Source: Dokdonella_A sp963834755 (GTDB lineage: Bacteria; Pseudomonadota; Gammaproteobacteria; Xanthomonadales; Rhodanobacteraceae). From it: DNA of 64,000 nt. Of the stretch, positions 42,960-52,219 are shown one piece after another (position 1 is the first letter of the stretch; every line of letters starts with the position of its first letter). Location of the stretch: NCBI GenBank assembly GCA_963834755.1, contig CAWICQ010000001.1, positions 112,594 through 176,593 on the forward strand, in the 5' to 3' direction. A program made the translations under genes and the position numbers. The notes below the pieces were generated by a model. The model was not told where the DNA came from. It did not search any database and worked only from the letters and a program-made list of their open reading frames with translations.

Positions 42960-43859
42960 ATGGCCAACTTACACCGCGTCCGACTCCTATTGCGGGAGCC
43001 TCTGCTTCACTTTCTGCTGCTGGGATTCGGCGTTTTCCTGGTCTATGACTGGCTAGGCGGCTCGCCCACAGGGGAGCGCGAACGCATCGTCATTACGCGC
43101 GGACGGGTCGAGCAAATTGTGGCGGGATACGAGCGCGCGAATCAACGCGCGCCGCTACGGGTCGAACTCGACGGACTGATCGAAGACGCGGTACGGGAGG
43201 AGATCCTGTACCGCGAGGCGATGGCGATGGGACTCGACACGGACGACACCATCGTCCGTCGCAGGCTGAGACAGAAACTCGAGTTCATCTCGGAAGACGT
43301 CGACCCGGTGCCCGAACCTACCGATGTACAACTGCAGGCTTACTTGCAGGCGCACGCCGACACCTACCGCGTCGAGCCCAGATACAGCGTGTCGCAGGTT
43401 TACCTCGACCCGCACAAGCACGGTGCGCGTCTTGGCGCAGATGCCGCCATGCTGTTGGCTTCGCTGCGACGCGATGGTGCGCAGGCCACGAACACCACGG
43501 GTGACGCGTTCCTCCTTCCGCGCCGGTACGACAGTGTCGGCGCCGGTGAATTGGCGCAGCTGTTCGGTGCCGGCTTCGAGACGGCAGTCCGTTCCATGCC
43601 CTTGCAGACATGGCAGGGGCCGGTCTCATCCGCTTACGGCGCGCACTTGGTTTTCCTGCACAGCCGCGACAACGGCGGCGCGGCTGCGCTGCGTGACGTC
43701 CGCGACGTGGTGCGGAATGACTGGGTAGCCGAACAGCGCAAGCAGGCGAACGATCGTTTCTATTCCGATCTGCGCAAGCGCTACGACGTCACCATCGAGC
43801 GTGACGGCCAAGCCGATCTCGCCGGCGCAACAGCAGTCCTCGCCGGTCCCGCGCAATGA
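42960..43859 (+). CDS. Membrane-anchored peptidyl-prolyl isomerase (PpiC/SurA type)
   Basis: A 299-residue protein. An N-terminal helix (LLHFLLLGFGVFLVYDWLGG, residues about 15-34) anchors it with the bulk in the periplasm. A SurA-N-like chaperone part follows (ELDGLIEDAVREEILYREAM), then a parvulin-like region near residues 130-245 (EPRYSVSQVYLDP, FGAGFETAVRSMPL, GPVSSAYGAHLVFL). The ending VSSAYGAHLVFLHSR is the typical last strand. It starts 3 bp after DUF3604 and its TGA overlaps the next ATG (ATGA). It may fold the island's exported proteins or serve its neighbours specifically. Confidence 0.88.
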   Translation: MANLHRVRLLLREPLLHFLLLGFGVFLVYDWLGGSPTGERERIVITRGRVEQIVAGYERANQRAPLRVELDGLIEDAVREEILYREAMAMGLDTDDTIVRRRLRQKLEFISEDVDPVPEPTDVQLQAYLQAHADTYRVEPRYSVSQVYLDPHKHGARLGADAAMLLASLRRDGAQATNTTGDAFLLPRRYDSVGAGELAQLFGAGFETAVRSMPLQTWQGPVSSAYGAHLVFLHSRDNGGAAALRDVRDVVRNDWVAEQRKQANDRFYSDLRKRYDVTIERDGQADLAGATAVLAGPAQ

Positions 43860-44851
43860 CATCCCGCGATATCTGGCGCTTGCTGGCCTTGCTGCTGTGC
43901 CTGTACCTGCAGCCAGCGGTTGCGCACGAAGCGCGTCCGGCATATCTGCTGCTGCACCAGGTCGATGCACAAAACTACGACGTACTGTGGAAGGTGCCTG
44001 GCATGGGTGAGGACAAGCGCCTCGCCCTCAATCTTAGCTTCGCCCCGGGCACAACGATGGTCGGCGCGATGCATACCGCCTTCGCCAGTAATGCATTCCT
44101 GCAACGCTGGCGCGTGCGCCGCGTCGGCGGCCTCGACGGCACAGCGGTCGGCGTCGCGGGTCTGCAGGCGACGCTAACCGATGTGCTGGTTCGGCTGGAG
44201 CGAAGCGACGGCACGACTCAGACGATGCGCGTATCGCCGGCAGAGCCCTCGTTCGAAATCAAGGCGACGCCGGCGCGCTGGGACGTGACGCAAACCTACC
44301 TGCGCCTCGGCATCGGGCACATTCTGTCCGGCGTCGACCATCTGCTGTTCGTACTGAGCCTGGTGCTCTTGGTGGGCGGGACGCGGCGGCTGTTCTGGGC
44401 GGTCACCGCGTTCACGGCTGCACACAGTCTGACGTTGGCGGCTGCCACGCTCGGGTGGGTGCATGTGCCTCCACCGCCGGTGGAAGCTAGCATCGCCCTG
44501 AGCATCGTGTTTCTCGCCAATGAGATATTACAGGCGCGGGCCGGAAGGCCGGGGCTGACCTCTCGGTCGCCGTGGATAGTCGCGTTCCTGTTCGGCCTGG
44601 TTCACGGCTTGGGCTTCGCCGGCGCGCTGAGCGAAATCGGATTGCCGGCGAGCGCGATTCCACTGGCGTTATTTTTCTTCAATGTTGGTGTCGAGATCGG
44701 GCAATTGCTGTTCATCGCTTCTCTGCTGGTAATCATCGCCGGCATTCGACGAATGCCGTTGCCGCGTAACGAGTGGAGCCTCCGATTGCCAGCGTACGCG
44801 ATCGGCACGGTCGCGGCGTTCTGGACGATCCAGCGCATTTCAATGTTCTGA
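43856..44851 (+). CDS. HupE/UreJ-like membrane protein
   Basis: A 331-residue protein. Residues 1-24 look like a signal peptide (LQPAVAHEA), about 130 residues of periplasmic domain follow, and the C-terminal half is a six-helix membrane part with His motifs: LGIGHILSGVDHLLFVL, AFTAAHSLTLAAA, FLFGLVHGLGFAGAL and FFNVGVEIGQLLFI. These are the HupE/UreJ_2 signatures; related HupE/UreJ proteins are nickel or cobalt permeases. A metal transport or sensing role is plausible. It overlaps the isomerase gene by 4 bp, and with DUF3604 the three form a tight operon. Confidence 0.9.
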   Translation: MTSRDIWRLLALLLCLYLQPAVAHEARPAYLLLHQVDAQNYDVLWKVPGMGEDKRLALNLSFAPGTTMVGAMHTAFASNAFLQRWRVRRVGGLDGTAVGVAGLQATLTDVLVRLERSDGTTQTMRVSPAEPSFEIKATPARWDVTQTYLRLGIGHILSGVDHLLFVLSLVLLVGGTRRLFWAVTAFTAAHSLTLAAATLGWVHVPPPPVEASIALSIVFLANEILQARAGRPGLTSRSPWIVAFLFGLVHGLGFAGALSEIGLPASAIPLALFFFNVGVEIGQLLFIASLLVIIAGIRRMPLPRNEWSLRLPAYAIGTVAAFWTIQRISMF

Positions 44852-44949
44852 GGCGCTGGCTGCGTCTCAGTTTGGCGCGCAACGGCGAGTCGAGGGTATC
44901 GGGCATATGAAGATCACATCGCTCCTGAGTATCATCGCGGGCAACGACG

Positions 44950-46125
44950 ATGTCTGATCGCCTGGACGAGACCTGCTCGCTGGCCGACGGCGGTCCGCTG
45001 CATCAGTGGTTGCAGCGGGTGCACCTGGCAGGCAGCGATCCACAGCTTCTGCGGCGGCGCATTGCTGTTGCGTTGAGCGTGACCTGGATGCCGCTGCTGC
45101 TGCTGTCGCTGATCGCCGGCCGCGCGTGGAGTGGCACAACGTCCGTACCGTTCCTGTATGACCTCGATGTGCAGGTGCGCTATCTCGTCGCATTGCCTCT
45201 GCTTCTGATGGTCAACGGTGTCGTGCGCGAGCGCTTCCAGACCTTGCTCGCGCGCTTCCTCGAGCGCGGCATTGTGGCCGCAGACCAGGTTGAAGCATTC
45301 CGCCGCGCCGTGGCTTCGGCACGCGGCGGGTTCAATTCGGGCTGGGTAAATGTTTTTCTTGCCGTTCTTGTCTATGCCATCGGGTTCAGCGGCCTCTGGC
45401 GCTATACCGCACCATTGCAGATCGATACCTGGTATGCAGCGGCTACGGATCACGGCCTCGTCACGACGCCGGCTGGCTGGTGGCTGCGTCTGGTCAGCCT
45501 GCCGTTGTTCCAGTTTCTGATGTGGCGCTGGTATTTGCGCTTGTTTGTCTGGTGGGCCCTGATCTGGCGTTTCTCACGGCTCGAATTGAACTTGCAGCCG
45601 CTGCATCCGGACAGCGTCGGCGGCATCGGTTTCGTCGTGCAGATGCCCTATGCGTTCATTCCACTGCTGGTCGCCCAGGGTGTGATCGCGGCGGGCTGGA
45701 TTGGGGATCAGATCCTCTTTCTCGGCTCGCGCCTGCCCGAATTCAAATACGAACTCGGTGCCGCCACGGCGGCGATCGTATTCCTGGTCGCCGGGCCGCT
45801 GTTGTCGTTCACGCCGTTGCTGATCTGGTTCCGGCAGCGTGGTGTCACGGACTATGGAAACCTGGCAATGCGCTACGCCCGCGATTTCGATCAGAAATGG
45901 CTGCGAGGCGCGGCACCGGATGAAGTACTGGGCAGCGGCGATATCCAATCGTTGGCGGATCTTGGCAACAGCTATGCCACGCTCAAGCAGATGCGCCCAG
46001 TGCTGTTCTCGGCGCCCATGCTGCTGGTCCTGGCTGTGGCGACGCTGGCGCCGACCGCCCCCTTGCTGTTGACGATGTTTTCTGCCGAGGAATTGCTGTT
46101 GCACGCCTTGAAGATGTTGATGTGA
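44950..46125 (+). CDS. Multi-pass inner-membrane protein, unknown
   Basis: A 391-residue protein with about seven to eight hydrophobic helices (near residues 38-58, 75-93, 133-152, 188-210, 238-258, 275-300 and 360-380). Notable conserved-looking pieces are LHPDSVGGIGFV near residue 220 and RGVTDYGNLAMRYARDFDQK near residue 300, the latter cytoplasmic. I cannot assign it to a transporter family. It lies 98 bp after the HupE/UreJ-like gene and before the two-component genes. Confidence 0.75.
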   Translation: MSDRLDETCSLADGGPLHQWLQRVHLAGSDPQLLRRRIAVALSVTWMPLLLLSLIAGRAWSGTTSVPFLYDLDVQVRYLVALPLLLMVNGVVRERFQTLLARFLERGIVAADQVEAFRRAVASARGGFNSGWVNVFLAVLVYAIGFSGLWRYTAPLQIDTWYAAATDHGLVTTPAGWWLRLVSLPLFQFLMWRWYLRLFVWWALIWRFSRLELNLQPLHPDSVGGIGFVVQMPYAFIPLLVAQGVIAAGWIGDQILFLGSRLPEFKYELGAATAAIVFLVAGPLLSFTPLLIWFRQRGVTDYGNLAMRYARDFDQKWLRGAAPDEVLGSGDIQSLADLGNSYATLKQMRPVLFSAPMLLVLAVATLAPTAPLLLTMFSAEELLLHALKMLM

Positions 46126-46190
46126 TCAAAAGAACGCGTGTTCACTGCGAGTCCTGAGCGGCCCATTTACCTTTAGAGGAATCGAACTCA

Positions 46191-46218
46191 TTGCAATTAT
46201 TCAGCCCTGCCATAGAAT
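46191..46218 (+). promoter_or_regulatory. Sigma-70 promoter of the FixJ-type regulator gene
   Basis: TTGCAA (46191-46196) and TAGAAT (46213-46218) are near-consensus boxes 16 bp apart. Transcription near 46225 leaves no room for a ribosome-binding site before the ATG at 46234 but suits the GTG at 46258. Confidence 0.65.
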
Positions 46219-46257
46219 CGCTGAGGCGAAGCCATGGTCCTCTGGGGAGGGGCTGCC

Positions 46258-46881
46258 GTGGAGCAGACGGACGCAACGGTGTTCGTGCTCGACGATGATG
46301 CCGGCGTGCGCACCGGTCTCGGGCGCCTGTTGCGCTCGGGCGGGTGGAATGTCGAAGTATTCGCCAACGCGCAGGATTTCCTTGATCGATCACCGAGTGA
46401 CGCCATCGGCTGCGTCTTGCTCGATGTGGAAATGCCTGGAATGAGCGGGCCGGAATTGCACGAACGGCTGGCCGCCAATCGCATCAGGCTGCCGGTGATC
46501 TATCTCACCGGCAACAGCACCGTGCCGATCAGTGTGCGCGCGATGAAACAAGGCGCGGTCGATTTCCTCGAGAAGCCGATCGATGCTGATGCGTTGCTTG
46601 CGGTCGTTGAGCAGGCAGTTGCTGCGCACCGCGGCGCGTGTGCCGAGCGCAATCGGTTGGATGGCATAAAGCATCGCCTCGCCCTGCTGTCGATACGCGA
46701 ACGGGAAGTCATGGAGCATGTGATTCGCGGCCGCTTGAACAAGCAGATCGCCGCGAATCTCAATATCGCCCTGAAAACAGTCAAGGTGCACCGCGGCCGG
46801 GTCATGGCCAAGATGAAGGTGCGCTCAGTGGCCGAGTTGGTTCGGCTGTGCGATGCGCATGGCATTGCGGTGGCGAGCTAG
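46258..46881 (+). CDS. FixJ-type response regulator (receiver plus LuxR helix-turn-helix)
   Basis: A 207-residue regulator. The receiver domain shows VFVLDDDAGVRTGLGRLLRS, the phospho-acceptor in CVLLDVEMPGMSGPELHERL, TGNSTVPISVRAMKQGAVDF (signalling Thr/Ser) and the Lys in LEKPID. The LuxR-type output is LSIREREVMEHVIRGRLNKQ to KTVKVHRGRVMAKMK. The GTG at 46258 has GGGGAGGGG before it and fits the promoter; an ATG at 46234 adds 8 residues. The sensor is presumably the PAS kinase at 48.6-50.8 kb. Confidence 0.93.
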   Translation: MEQTDATVFVLDDDAGVRTGLGRLLRSGGWNVEVFANAQDFLDRSPSDAIGCVLLDVEMPGMSGPELHERLAANRIRLPVIYLTGNSTVPISVRAMKQGAVDFLEKPIDADALLAVVEQAVAAHRGACAERNRLDGIKHRLALLSIREREVMEHVIRGRLNKQIAANLNIALKTVKVHRGRVMAKMKVRSVAELVRLCDAHGIAVAS

Positions 46882-47038
46882 CAACAGCTGGCGGCCGTTC
46901 TGGCTCTTCCAGGGCGCTCGATAGGATCATGGTCCTATTTCGCGGGCGCACTCCGGCCGGTATCGTAAATTCTCATTTCCGGGAGCGCGCCAGTTGCGAT
47001 CTGACGCGCGAATAGGTGCGCCATTGGGGAAGGCCAGC

Positions 47039-47428
47039 GTGAATAAGGCAGCGGAAACTCCCGTCATTTACATTGTCGATGACGACGACGATGTGCGCCG
47101 CGGTTTTATCCGGCTGATACGCTCGATCGGAATCGATGCGCGCGCCTATGCGTCGGCGGAAAGTTTTCTAAAGGAGCTGGCAGATGACGAACGCGGCTGC
47201 ATTCTGCTCGATATCACGATGCCGCGAATCACTGGCCCGAAATTGTTGGCGCGCCTCAAGGAACTGGACAACTGCCTGCCGGTGATCGTGGTATCGGCGC
47301 GCGACGACGAGGTAACGCGTGGCATGGTGCGCGATCTGGGCGCGAAGATGTTTCTGCGCAAGCCGGTCGACGATCGAGCGCTTATCGACGCGATCAATTG
47401 GGCGACGGGCTGTTCACTAGGTCGGTAA
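47039..47428 (+). CDS. Receiver-only response regulator
   Basis: A 129-residue single-domain regulator: VIYIVDDDDDVRRGFIRLIR, phospho-acceptor in CILLDITMPRITGPKLLARL, VVSARDDEVTRGMV and the Lys in LRKPVDD. It has no output domain, so it may act as a phosphate sink or shuttle, or by protein contact. The GTG at 47039 with GGGGAAGG upstream was chosen over a TTG at 46994. The closest kin are FixJ-type receivers, so it may have arisen from a duplicated FixJ-type gene that lost its DNA-binding half. Confidence 0.9.
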   Translation: MNKAAETPVIYIVDDDDDVRRGFIRLIRSIGIDARAYASAESFLKELADDERGCILLDITMPRITGPKLLARLKELDNCLPVIVVSARDDEVTRGMVRDLGAKMFLRKPVDDRALIDAINWATGCSLGR

Positions 47429-47434
47429 TCTGGC

Positions 47435-48421
47435 GTGACTTCCAGCCCCGCCACGATTGTGCGAACTCGGTGCCTGGTCCGGTCGGCCCGGATCGGCCGC
47501 GGCATGATCCTGTGCGCGACGGCGCTTTGCCTGTGCATGATCGGCCGCGCAACGCATGCCGATGTTCTTGTTGGACCCAATGGCGAACGCTTGCCTGGAC
47601 ATGTCGTCGAAGAGAAAGACGGCATGCTCATATTCGAGAGTGATTTTCTCGGGCGCGTGCAACTGCGCGCCGACAACGCACACGTCGAACGCGACTCCGC
47701 ACCTGCCGCCACCGTGCTGCCGGAAAAGCCGTCCGCGCAGGCCAGCCGACCACGCACGCTGCCCAGATTGGTGTCGGACCTTGGCATATCGGTCGGTCAG
47801 GACCGCGGCAGCCTGAAAACGCTCGAGGACAAGCTGGACGGTACCTGGAAACTGTCGCGCCAAACTGCCAACGGCGAACTCGCCGGGACGCTCACGTACA
47901 AATACAAGCGCACCGACAATGTACTGAAGAACGATGACTGGTTCGGCAGCATCAGCTACGACAAGTTTCTGTCAGACGATCATTTCCTCAGCGGCCGTGC
48001 GCTGGGCTTGAATGAACTGACGAGCGAGGGTTACGAGTCGACCGGAATTTTCGGCCTGTCCGCGGGCTGGCGCTTGTTTGAGGAATCGGACCGCTACCTG
48101 CGCATCGGGCCGGCAATCGGCTACATGACGCTGACCAGAGGCGGACAGACCTTCGATGGCGTGGCGGCTGGCCTGTACGCGCGGACGGTGTACCCGATCT
48201 TCCGTCGGATCACCTTTGAAGGCGAATTGCAGATCCTCAGCGCGGCGCATGGCAATACGTATGCGATCAGCCAGCTGCGGCTCAAGCGCCCGCTGACTCC
48301 CCGCGTGTATCTGGCGGTGGACTGGCTGTATTCCTGGAGTCACGTCGATATCGAATCTGGCATCAAGTCCGAATGGCGCTGGGTGCTCGGCTGGACCTTC
48401 GACTCGAGCAAGCAGGACTAG
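47435..48421 (+). CDS. DUF481-family outer-membrane protein
   Basis: A 328-residue exported protein. After an N-terminal hydrophobic signal (MILCATALCLCMIGRATHAD) it has a short Sm-like or SH3-like segment (VLVGPNGERLPGHVVEEKDG) found in DUF481 proteins, a linker, and about 210 residues of barrel strands (NGELAGTLTYKYKRTDNV, IFGLSAGWRLFEESDRYLRI, SEWRWVLGWTFDSSKQD). The GTG at 47435 starts 6 bases after the receiver gene; an ATG at 47504 is a good alternative start directly before the signal peptide. Its lying within the regulator cluster suggests regulation by it or a sensory role. Confidence 0.82.
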   Translation: MTSSPATIVRTRCLVRSARIGRGMILCATALCLCMIGRATHADVLVGPNGERLPGHVVEEKDGMLIFESDFLGRVQLRADNAHVERDSAPAATVLPEKPSAQASRPRTLPRLVSDLGISVGQDRGSLKTLEDKLDGTWKLSRQTANGELAGTLTYKYKRTDNVLKNDDWFGSISYDKFLSDDHFLSGRALGLNELTSEGYESTGIFGLSAGWRLFEESDRYLRIGPAIGYMTLTRGGQTFDGVAAGLYARTVYPIFRRITFEGELQILSAAHGNTYAISQLRLKRPLTPRVYLAVDWLYSWSHVDIESGIKSEWRWVLGWTFDSSKQD

Positions 48422-48559
48422 CCTTTGCTTTCCGCTTTCGGCCCTCTTAAGTTGAGGGGGCGACGCCTTGCGCAGCAAGGTGTCGGGTGATCGGGGTTGT
48501 GGCGATATCGCATCACAGCCGAAGCCAGGGCGGACGGCATTGATTCAGAGGTTTCCAAG

Positions 48560-50791
48560 ATGAACTGGATCAACATCGTCTGGCCGATGCTTGCGGCGGC
48601 GAGCCTGACGCTCGCTCTGATCCATCTGCTGATCTGGTTCAAACAAGGCCATCAGACCGCGCATCTGATGTTCGTGGTGACAGCCGTATCGGTGGCGGTA
48701 ATAGCGATTTTAGAGCTGCTGGCGATGCGCACGCAGACGCCGGCGCGCTATGCCGAGATACTGCGTTGGGGCCATGTCCCGTTCGCGCTGATGATCGTCG
48801 GCATGGTGGCCTTCGTACATTTGCAGTTGCATGTCGGACGGCTGTGGTTGGGCGTGTTGATCTGCGTCGGCCGTCTGCTAAGTTTGTTTGCCAACTTTCT
48901 CACCGGTGTGAACCTTAACTTCGCCGAGATTACCGCGCTACATCCGGTTCGGATCTGGGGTGGCGACTCGGTGGCGGCGCCAATCGGGATACCGAATCCA
49001 TGGATGCTGCTCGGGCAAGTCAGCATCATATTGCTGGTTGTTTTCCTGCTCGACGCGATGGTGACGAGTTGGCGGCGCGATCGCATCGAGCAGCGCCGAC
49101 GCGTTATTCTCGTTTGCGGCAGCATGCTCGTGTTCATGCTGTTCTGTGCCGGCTGGATGCTTGCCATTGCAACCGGCGCGCTGCGCGTACCGGTGATGAT
49201 CAATCCGGCCTTCGTGCTCGTGCTACTTGCGATGAGCTACGAACTCGGGGGCGACATCCTGCGCGCCGCGCAGTTGACGACTAGCCTGGCTGTTTCCGAA
49301 TCGCGCTTGCGCGAAAGCGAGCAGCGCATGGAACTCGCCGTCGTTGCCGCGGACATCGGGTTGTGGAATTGGGATGTGGCCACTGGGGAGTTATGGCTGT
49401 CGGAGACGGGGTCGCGCCTGCTTGGCTTCACCCCCGGCGAAAAAGTCGATCGCGAGGGCTTCCTTGAGCGAGTCCATCCGGCCGATCGCGAAAACCTACG
49501 CATGGCGCTGGCCAACGCGACGCAGGAAAGTGGCGAATACCGCAGTGAATATCGCCTGGTCGACCAGCAAGGACGCACGCGCTGGATCGCGGCGAGCGGC
49601 CAGGTCGACTTCGCCGAAAATCGCGCACCGCTTCGGCTACGCGGTGTGGTCCTTGATATCACCGAACGCAGGGAAAGCGAGGAACATTTTCGCCTGGTCG
49701 TCGAGACGTCGCCGACGGCAATGCTGATGGTCGACGGCAATGGCTTGATCACGCTGGTCAATCGTCAAGCCGAAGTGGTGTTCGGCTATACGCGCGAGGA
49801 ACTGGTCGGCATGCGCGTCGACGCGTTGGTCCCGCAGCGTTCGCGCGGACGGCACGCCGAGGAGCGCGCCGCGTACGTCGCCACTGCTACCGCGCGGGCC
49901 ATGGGGGCCGGGCGGGAATTGTTCGCCCGGCGCAAGGATGGCACGGAAGTCCCCGTCGAAATCGCTCTCAGTCCTGTGCACTCCGACCAAGCACTGTTCG
50001 TGCTCGCGTCGATCGCCGATATCAGCGAGCGCAAGCGGATGGATCGCGAACTGGCGACGCAGCGCGACGAACTGGCGCATTTGTCGCGAGTCGTGCTGCT
50101 GTCCGAGCTTTCCGGGTCGCTGGCACATGAGCTGAATCAGCCGTTGACCGCGATTCTGAGCAATGCACAGGCAGCCGCGCATTTCCTCACGCACTCTCCA
50201 CCGAACCTGGACGAAGTGCGCGAGAGCCTCACCAGCATCGTCGAGAACGACAAACGCGCCGGCGAAGTGATTCGCAGGCTGCGCGGAATGCTGCGCAAGG
50301 AGCGTGCGGACTACCGGCGCCTGGACATAAACGACGTCGTGCTCGATGTGCTGCGCATTATCCGCAGCGATTTGTTGAACCGAAACGTGGAGATCATCCT
50401 CGATCTGGGCCCTAACCTGCCGCCGATCGACGGCGACAGCGTCCAGTTGCAGCAAGTGTTGCTGAATCTCGTCGTGAATGGCATCGACGCGATGGCCAGT
50501 GTTGCCGAAGGCCGCGAATTGACGATTCGCGCGCGTTTGACGGACTGCCGCGCTGTTGAGGTTTCAGTTGAGGATGCGGGCATGGGCATTCCACGAAATG
50601 ACCTCGAAAGAATTTTTTCACCGTTCGTTACGACCAAGTCCGGTGGCATGGGACTCGGCCTGGCCGTGTGTGCGTCGATCATCCAGAGTCATCACGGCAC
50701 GATTTGGGCAACAAACAACGCAGCTCATGGCGCGACGGTGCACTTCAGCATTCCGGCGTTGGCGGACCCGGCGAAACGACCGCCCGAATAG
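48560..50791 (+). CDS. Membrane PAS-domain sensor histidine kinase (FixL-like)
   Basis: A 743-residue kinase. Residues 1-235 hold about seven membrane helices. Two PAS domains follow: about 265-390 (MELAVVAADIGLWNWDVATG, then the PAC DVVLDITERRESE-like region) and about 395-515 (ETSPTAMLMVDGNGLITLVN). The H-box is GSLAHELNQPLTAILSNAQA and the ATP lid has N (VLNLVVNGIDAM), G1 (VEDAGMGIP), F (IFSPFVTTKSGG) and G2 (GMGLGLAVC) boxes. This is the FixL/DctB kinase class. GAGG lies 8 bases before the ATG. It is likely the partner of the two regulators upstream. Confidence 0.93.
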   Translation: MNWINIVWPMLAAASLTLALIHLLIWFKQGHQTAHLMFVVTAVSVAVIAILELLAMRTQTPARYAEILRWGHVPFALMIVGMVAFVHLQLHVGRLWLGVLICVGRLLSLFANFLTGVNLNFAEITALHPVRIWGGDSVAAPIGIPNPWMLLGQVSIILLVVFLLDAMVTSWRRDRIEQRRRVILVCGSMLVFMLFCAGWMLAIATGALRVPVMINPAFVLVLLAMSYELGGDILRAAQLTTSLAVSESRLRESEQRMELAVVAADIGLWNWDVATGELWLSETGSRLLGFTPGEKVDREGFLERVHPADRENLRMALANATQESGEYRSEYRLVDQQGRTRWIAASGQVDFAENRAPLRLRGVVLDITERRESEEHFRLVVETSPTAMLMVDGNGLITLVNRQAEVVFGYTREELVGMRVDALVPQRSRGRHAEERAAYVATATARAMGAGRELFARRKDGTEVPVEIALSPVHSDQALFVLASIADISERKRMDRELATQRDELAHLSRVVLLSELSGSLAHELNQPLTAILSNAQAAAHFLTHSPPNLDEVRESLTSIVENDKRAGEVIRRLRGMLRKERADYRRLDINDVVLDVLRIIRSDLLNRNVEIILDLGPNLPPIDGDSVQLQQVLLNLVVNGIDAMASVAEGRELTIRARLTDCRAVEVSVEDAGMGIPRNDLERIFSPFVTTKSGGMGLGLAVCASIIQSHHGTIWATNNAAHGATVHFSIPALADPAKRPPE

Positions 50792-50892
50792 ACACTGCAT
50801 TCGCTGTGCGACCAAGGGTCAATTGGCATTCTGAAGATTTAGTGGTCTCTTGAGGCTCGGTGGAACTTCGGCTCCATCGGGGAGAGACATCG

Positions 50893-52113
50893 ATGATCTG
50901 CATAGTTCCCCTGCCTCGCGATCCGATCGTTTCCGCGGGCTGGCGCGTGCAAGTGTTTGCGGTGCTGTTTGTCTTGGGCGCCTTCGATCCCATTGCCGTC
51001 GCGAGCCAAGTTGCGACCGATGTGACCAACTCGACGGGAACCGGGACCGAAGTCGGCAATGCAGCGTCCGCAACTAAAGCCACGGATGCAGACAACGTCA
51101 TCACTGATTCCACGGGAAGCAAAACCGAGGAAGGTCGATTCTTGATCGTTCCGTATCCGATCACCGAACCGGCACTCGGTACTGGGCTGCTTGCCGGCTC
51201 CGTGTGGATGCGCGATGGCTCATCAAACGCCGTTGGACCCAGCAAACCACAAGCTTATGGCGTCGGCGGGCTTTGGACGGATGGCGGATCACGCGGCGCA
51301 GTCGCATTCGACAGCCGTGCGTGGTCTGATGGAACCTGGCGTACGACGGCCTTGGCGGGGTGGGCAGAACTGCATCTCAAGTATCCGGGCTTGTCGCCGC
51401 GCGACGGCGAATCGCTGGGATTCAGCCTGCGTGCCGACGGCGGCAGCATCGAGGGCGAAAAGACGCTGGGCTCCGGACCCAACAGCGTGACCTTGCGCGT
51501 GTTCTCTGCCAGCGCTGCAGTCGACTTCAACAGTGCGGCACCGGCGGAACTGCGCGTCGAGCCCAGAACCGCGACGATCACAGGCGTCGGGTTCGCCTGG
51601 CTTCGGGATACGCGCGATAATGTCTTTACTCCCAACGCCGGCAACGCGACATCCATCGGCCTTACGATTTATCCGCAGGCCCTCGGGGCTAGTTTTGAAG
51701 CGCAGGGGGTGAGCGCGAAGTGGACTACCTATCTTCCGTTCATTGGCAACGGAGTGTTCGGACTCAGAACACGCCTGGATCTCAGCTACGGTCATCCTCC
51801 GTTCTATCTTCGACCGTATATTGCCCTTCGCGGTGTCGCTGCCTTGCGCTACCCGGGTGAGCAGGCCGCGTCGGTCGAGGGAGAGTATCGCTGGCCGATC
51901 AATTCACGTTGGGATGTGCTGGCGTTTGGCGGAGTCGGGGCGGCTCGTGCGGACATTCGTGGAATCACCGGTGAAAGGAGCGTGTCGGCGGCTGGGGTCG
52001 GCGTTCGCTTCAAGGTGCCCAAACTATTCGGGATGACACTGGGACTTGACTTCGCCCGCGGACCGGACGGCGCGGTCACCTACATACAGATTGGCAACGC
52101 GTGGACGAATTGA
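50893..52113 (+). CDS. BamA/TamA-like outer-membrane surface-antigen barrel
   Basis: A 406-residue exported protein. GGGAGAG precedes the ATG at 50893. Signal peptide to about residue 38 (FDPIAVASQ), then a Thr/Asp-rich linker, then a barrel domain resembling Bac_surface_Ag without POTRA repeats: FLIVPYPITEPALGTGLLAG, GVGFAWLRDTRDNVFTPNAG (the RxTRD-like block), SAKWTTYLPFIG, GVGVRFKVPKLFGMTLGLDF. It may serve secretion or surface display. It is the last cargo gene before the IS remnant and toxin/antitoxin pair. Confidence 0.82.
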   Translation: MICIVPLPRDPIVSAGWRVQVFAVLFVLGAFDPIAVASQVATDVTNSTGTGTEVGNAASATKATDADNVITDSTGSKTEEGRFLIVPYPITEPALGTGLLAGSVWMRDGSSNAVGPSKPQAYGVGGLWTDGGSRGAVAFDSRAWSDGTWRTTALAGWAELHLKYPGLSPRDGESLGFSLRADGGSIEGEKTLGSGPNSVTLRVFSASAAVDFNSAAPAELRVEPRTATITGVGFAWLRDTRDNVFTPNAGNATSIGLTIYPQALGASFEAQGVSAKWTTYLPFIGNGVFGLRTRLDLSYGHPPFYLRPYIALRGVAALRYPGEQAASVEGEYRWPINSRWDVLAFGGVGAARADIRGITGERSVSAAGVGVRFKVPKLFGMTLGLDFARGPDGAVTYIQIGNAWTN

Positions 52114-52219
52114 TCTATAGCAGGCGAATTTCTTCCCACACGCCATCGGTCGACGGTCCGCTTCGGGGCGACGAATCTCGCGGATCAATTGTCTCCGCAT
52201 TGCGAGAAGACGTAAGAGA

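Noticed and set aside
44907..44956. 16-codon frame MKITSLLSIIAGNDDV before the multi-pass membrane protein gene
   Set aside because: It has no ribosome-binding site and only marginal length; its overlap with the next start is not persuasive.
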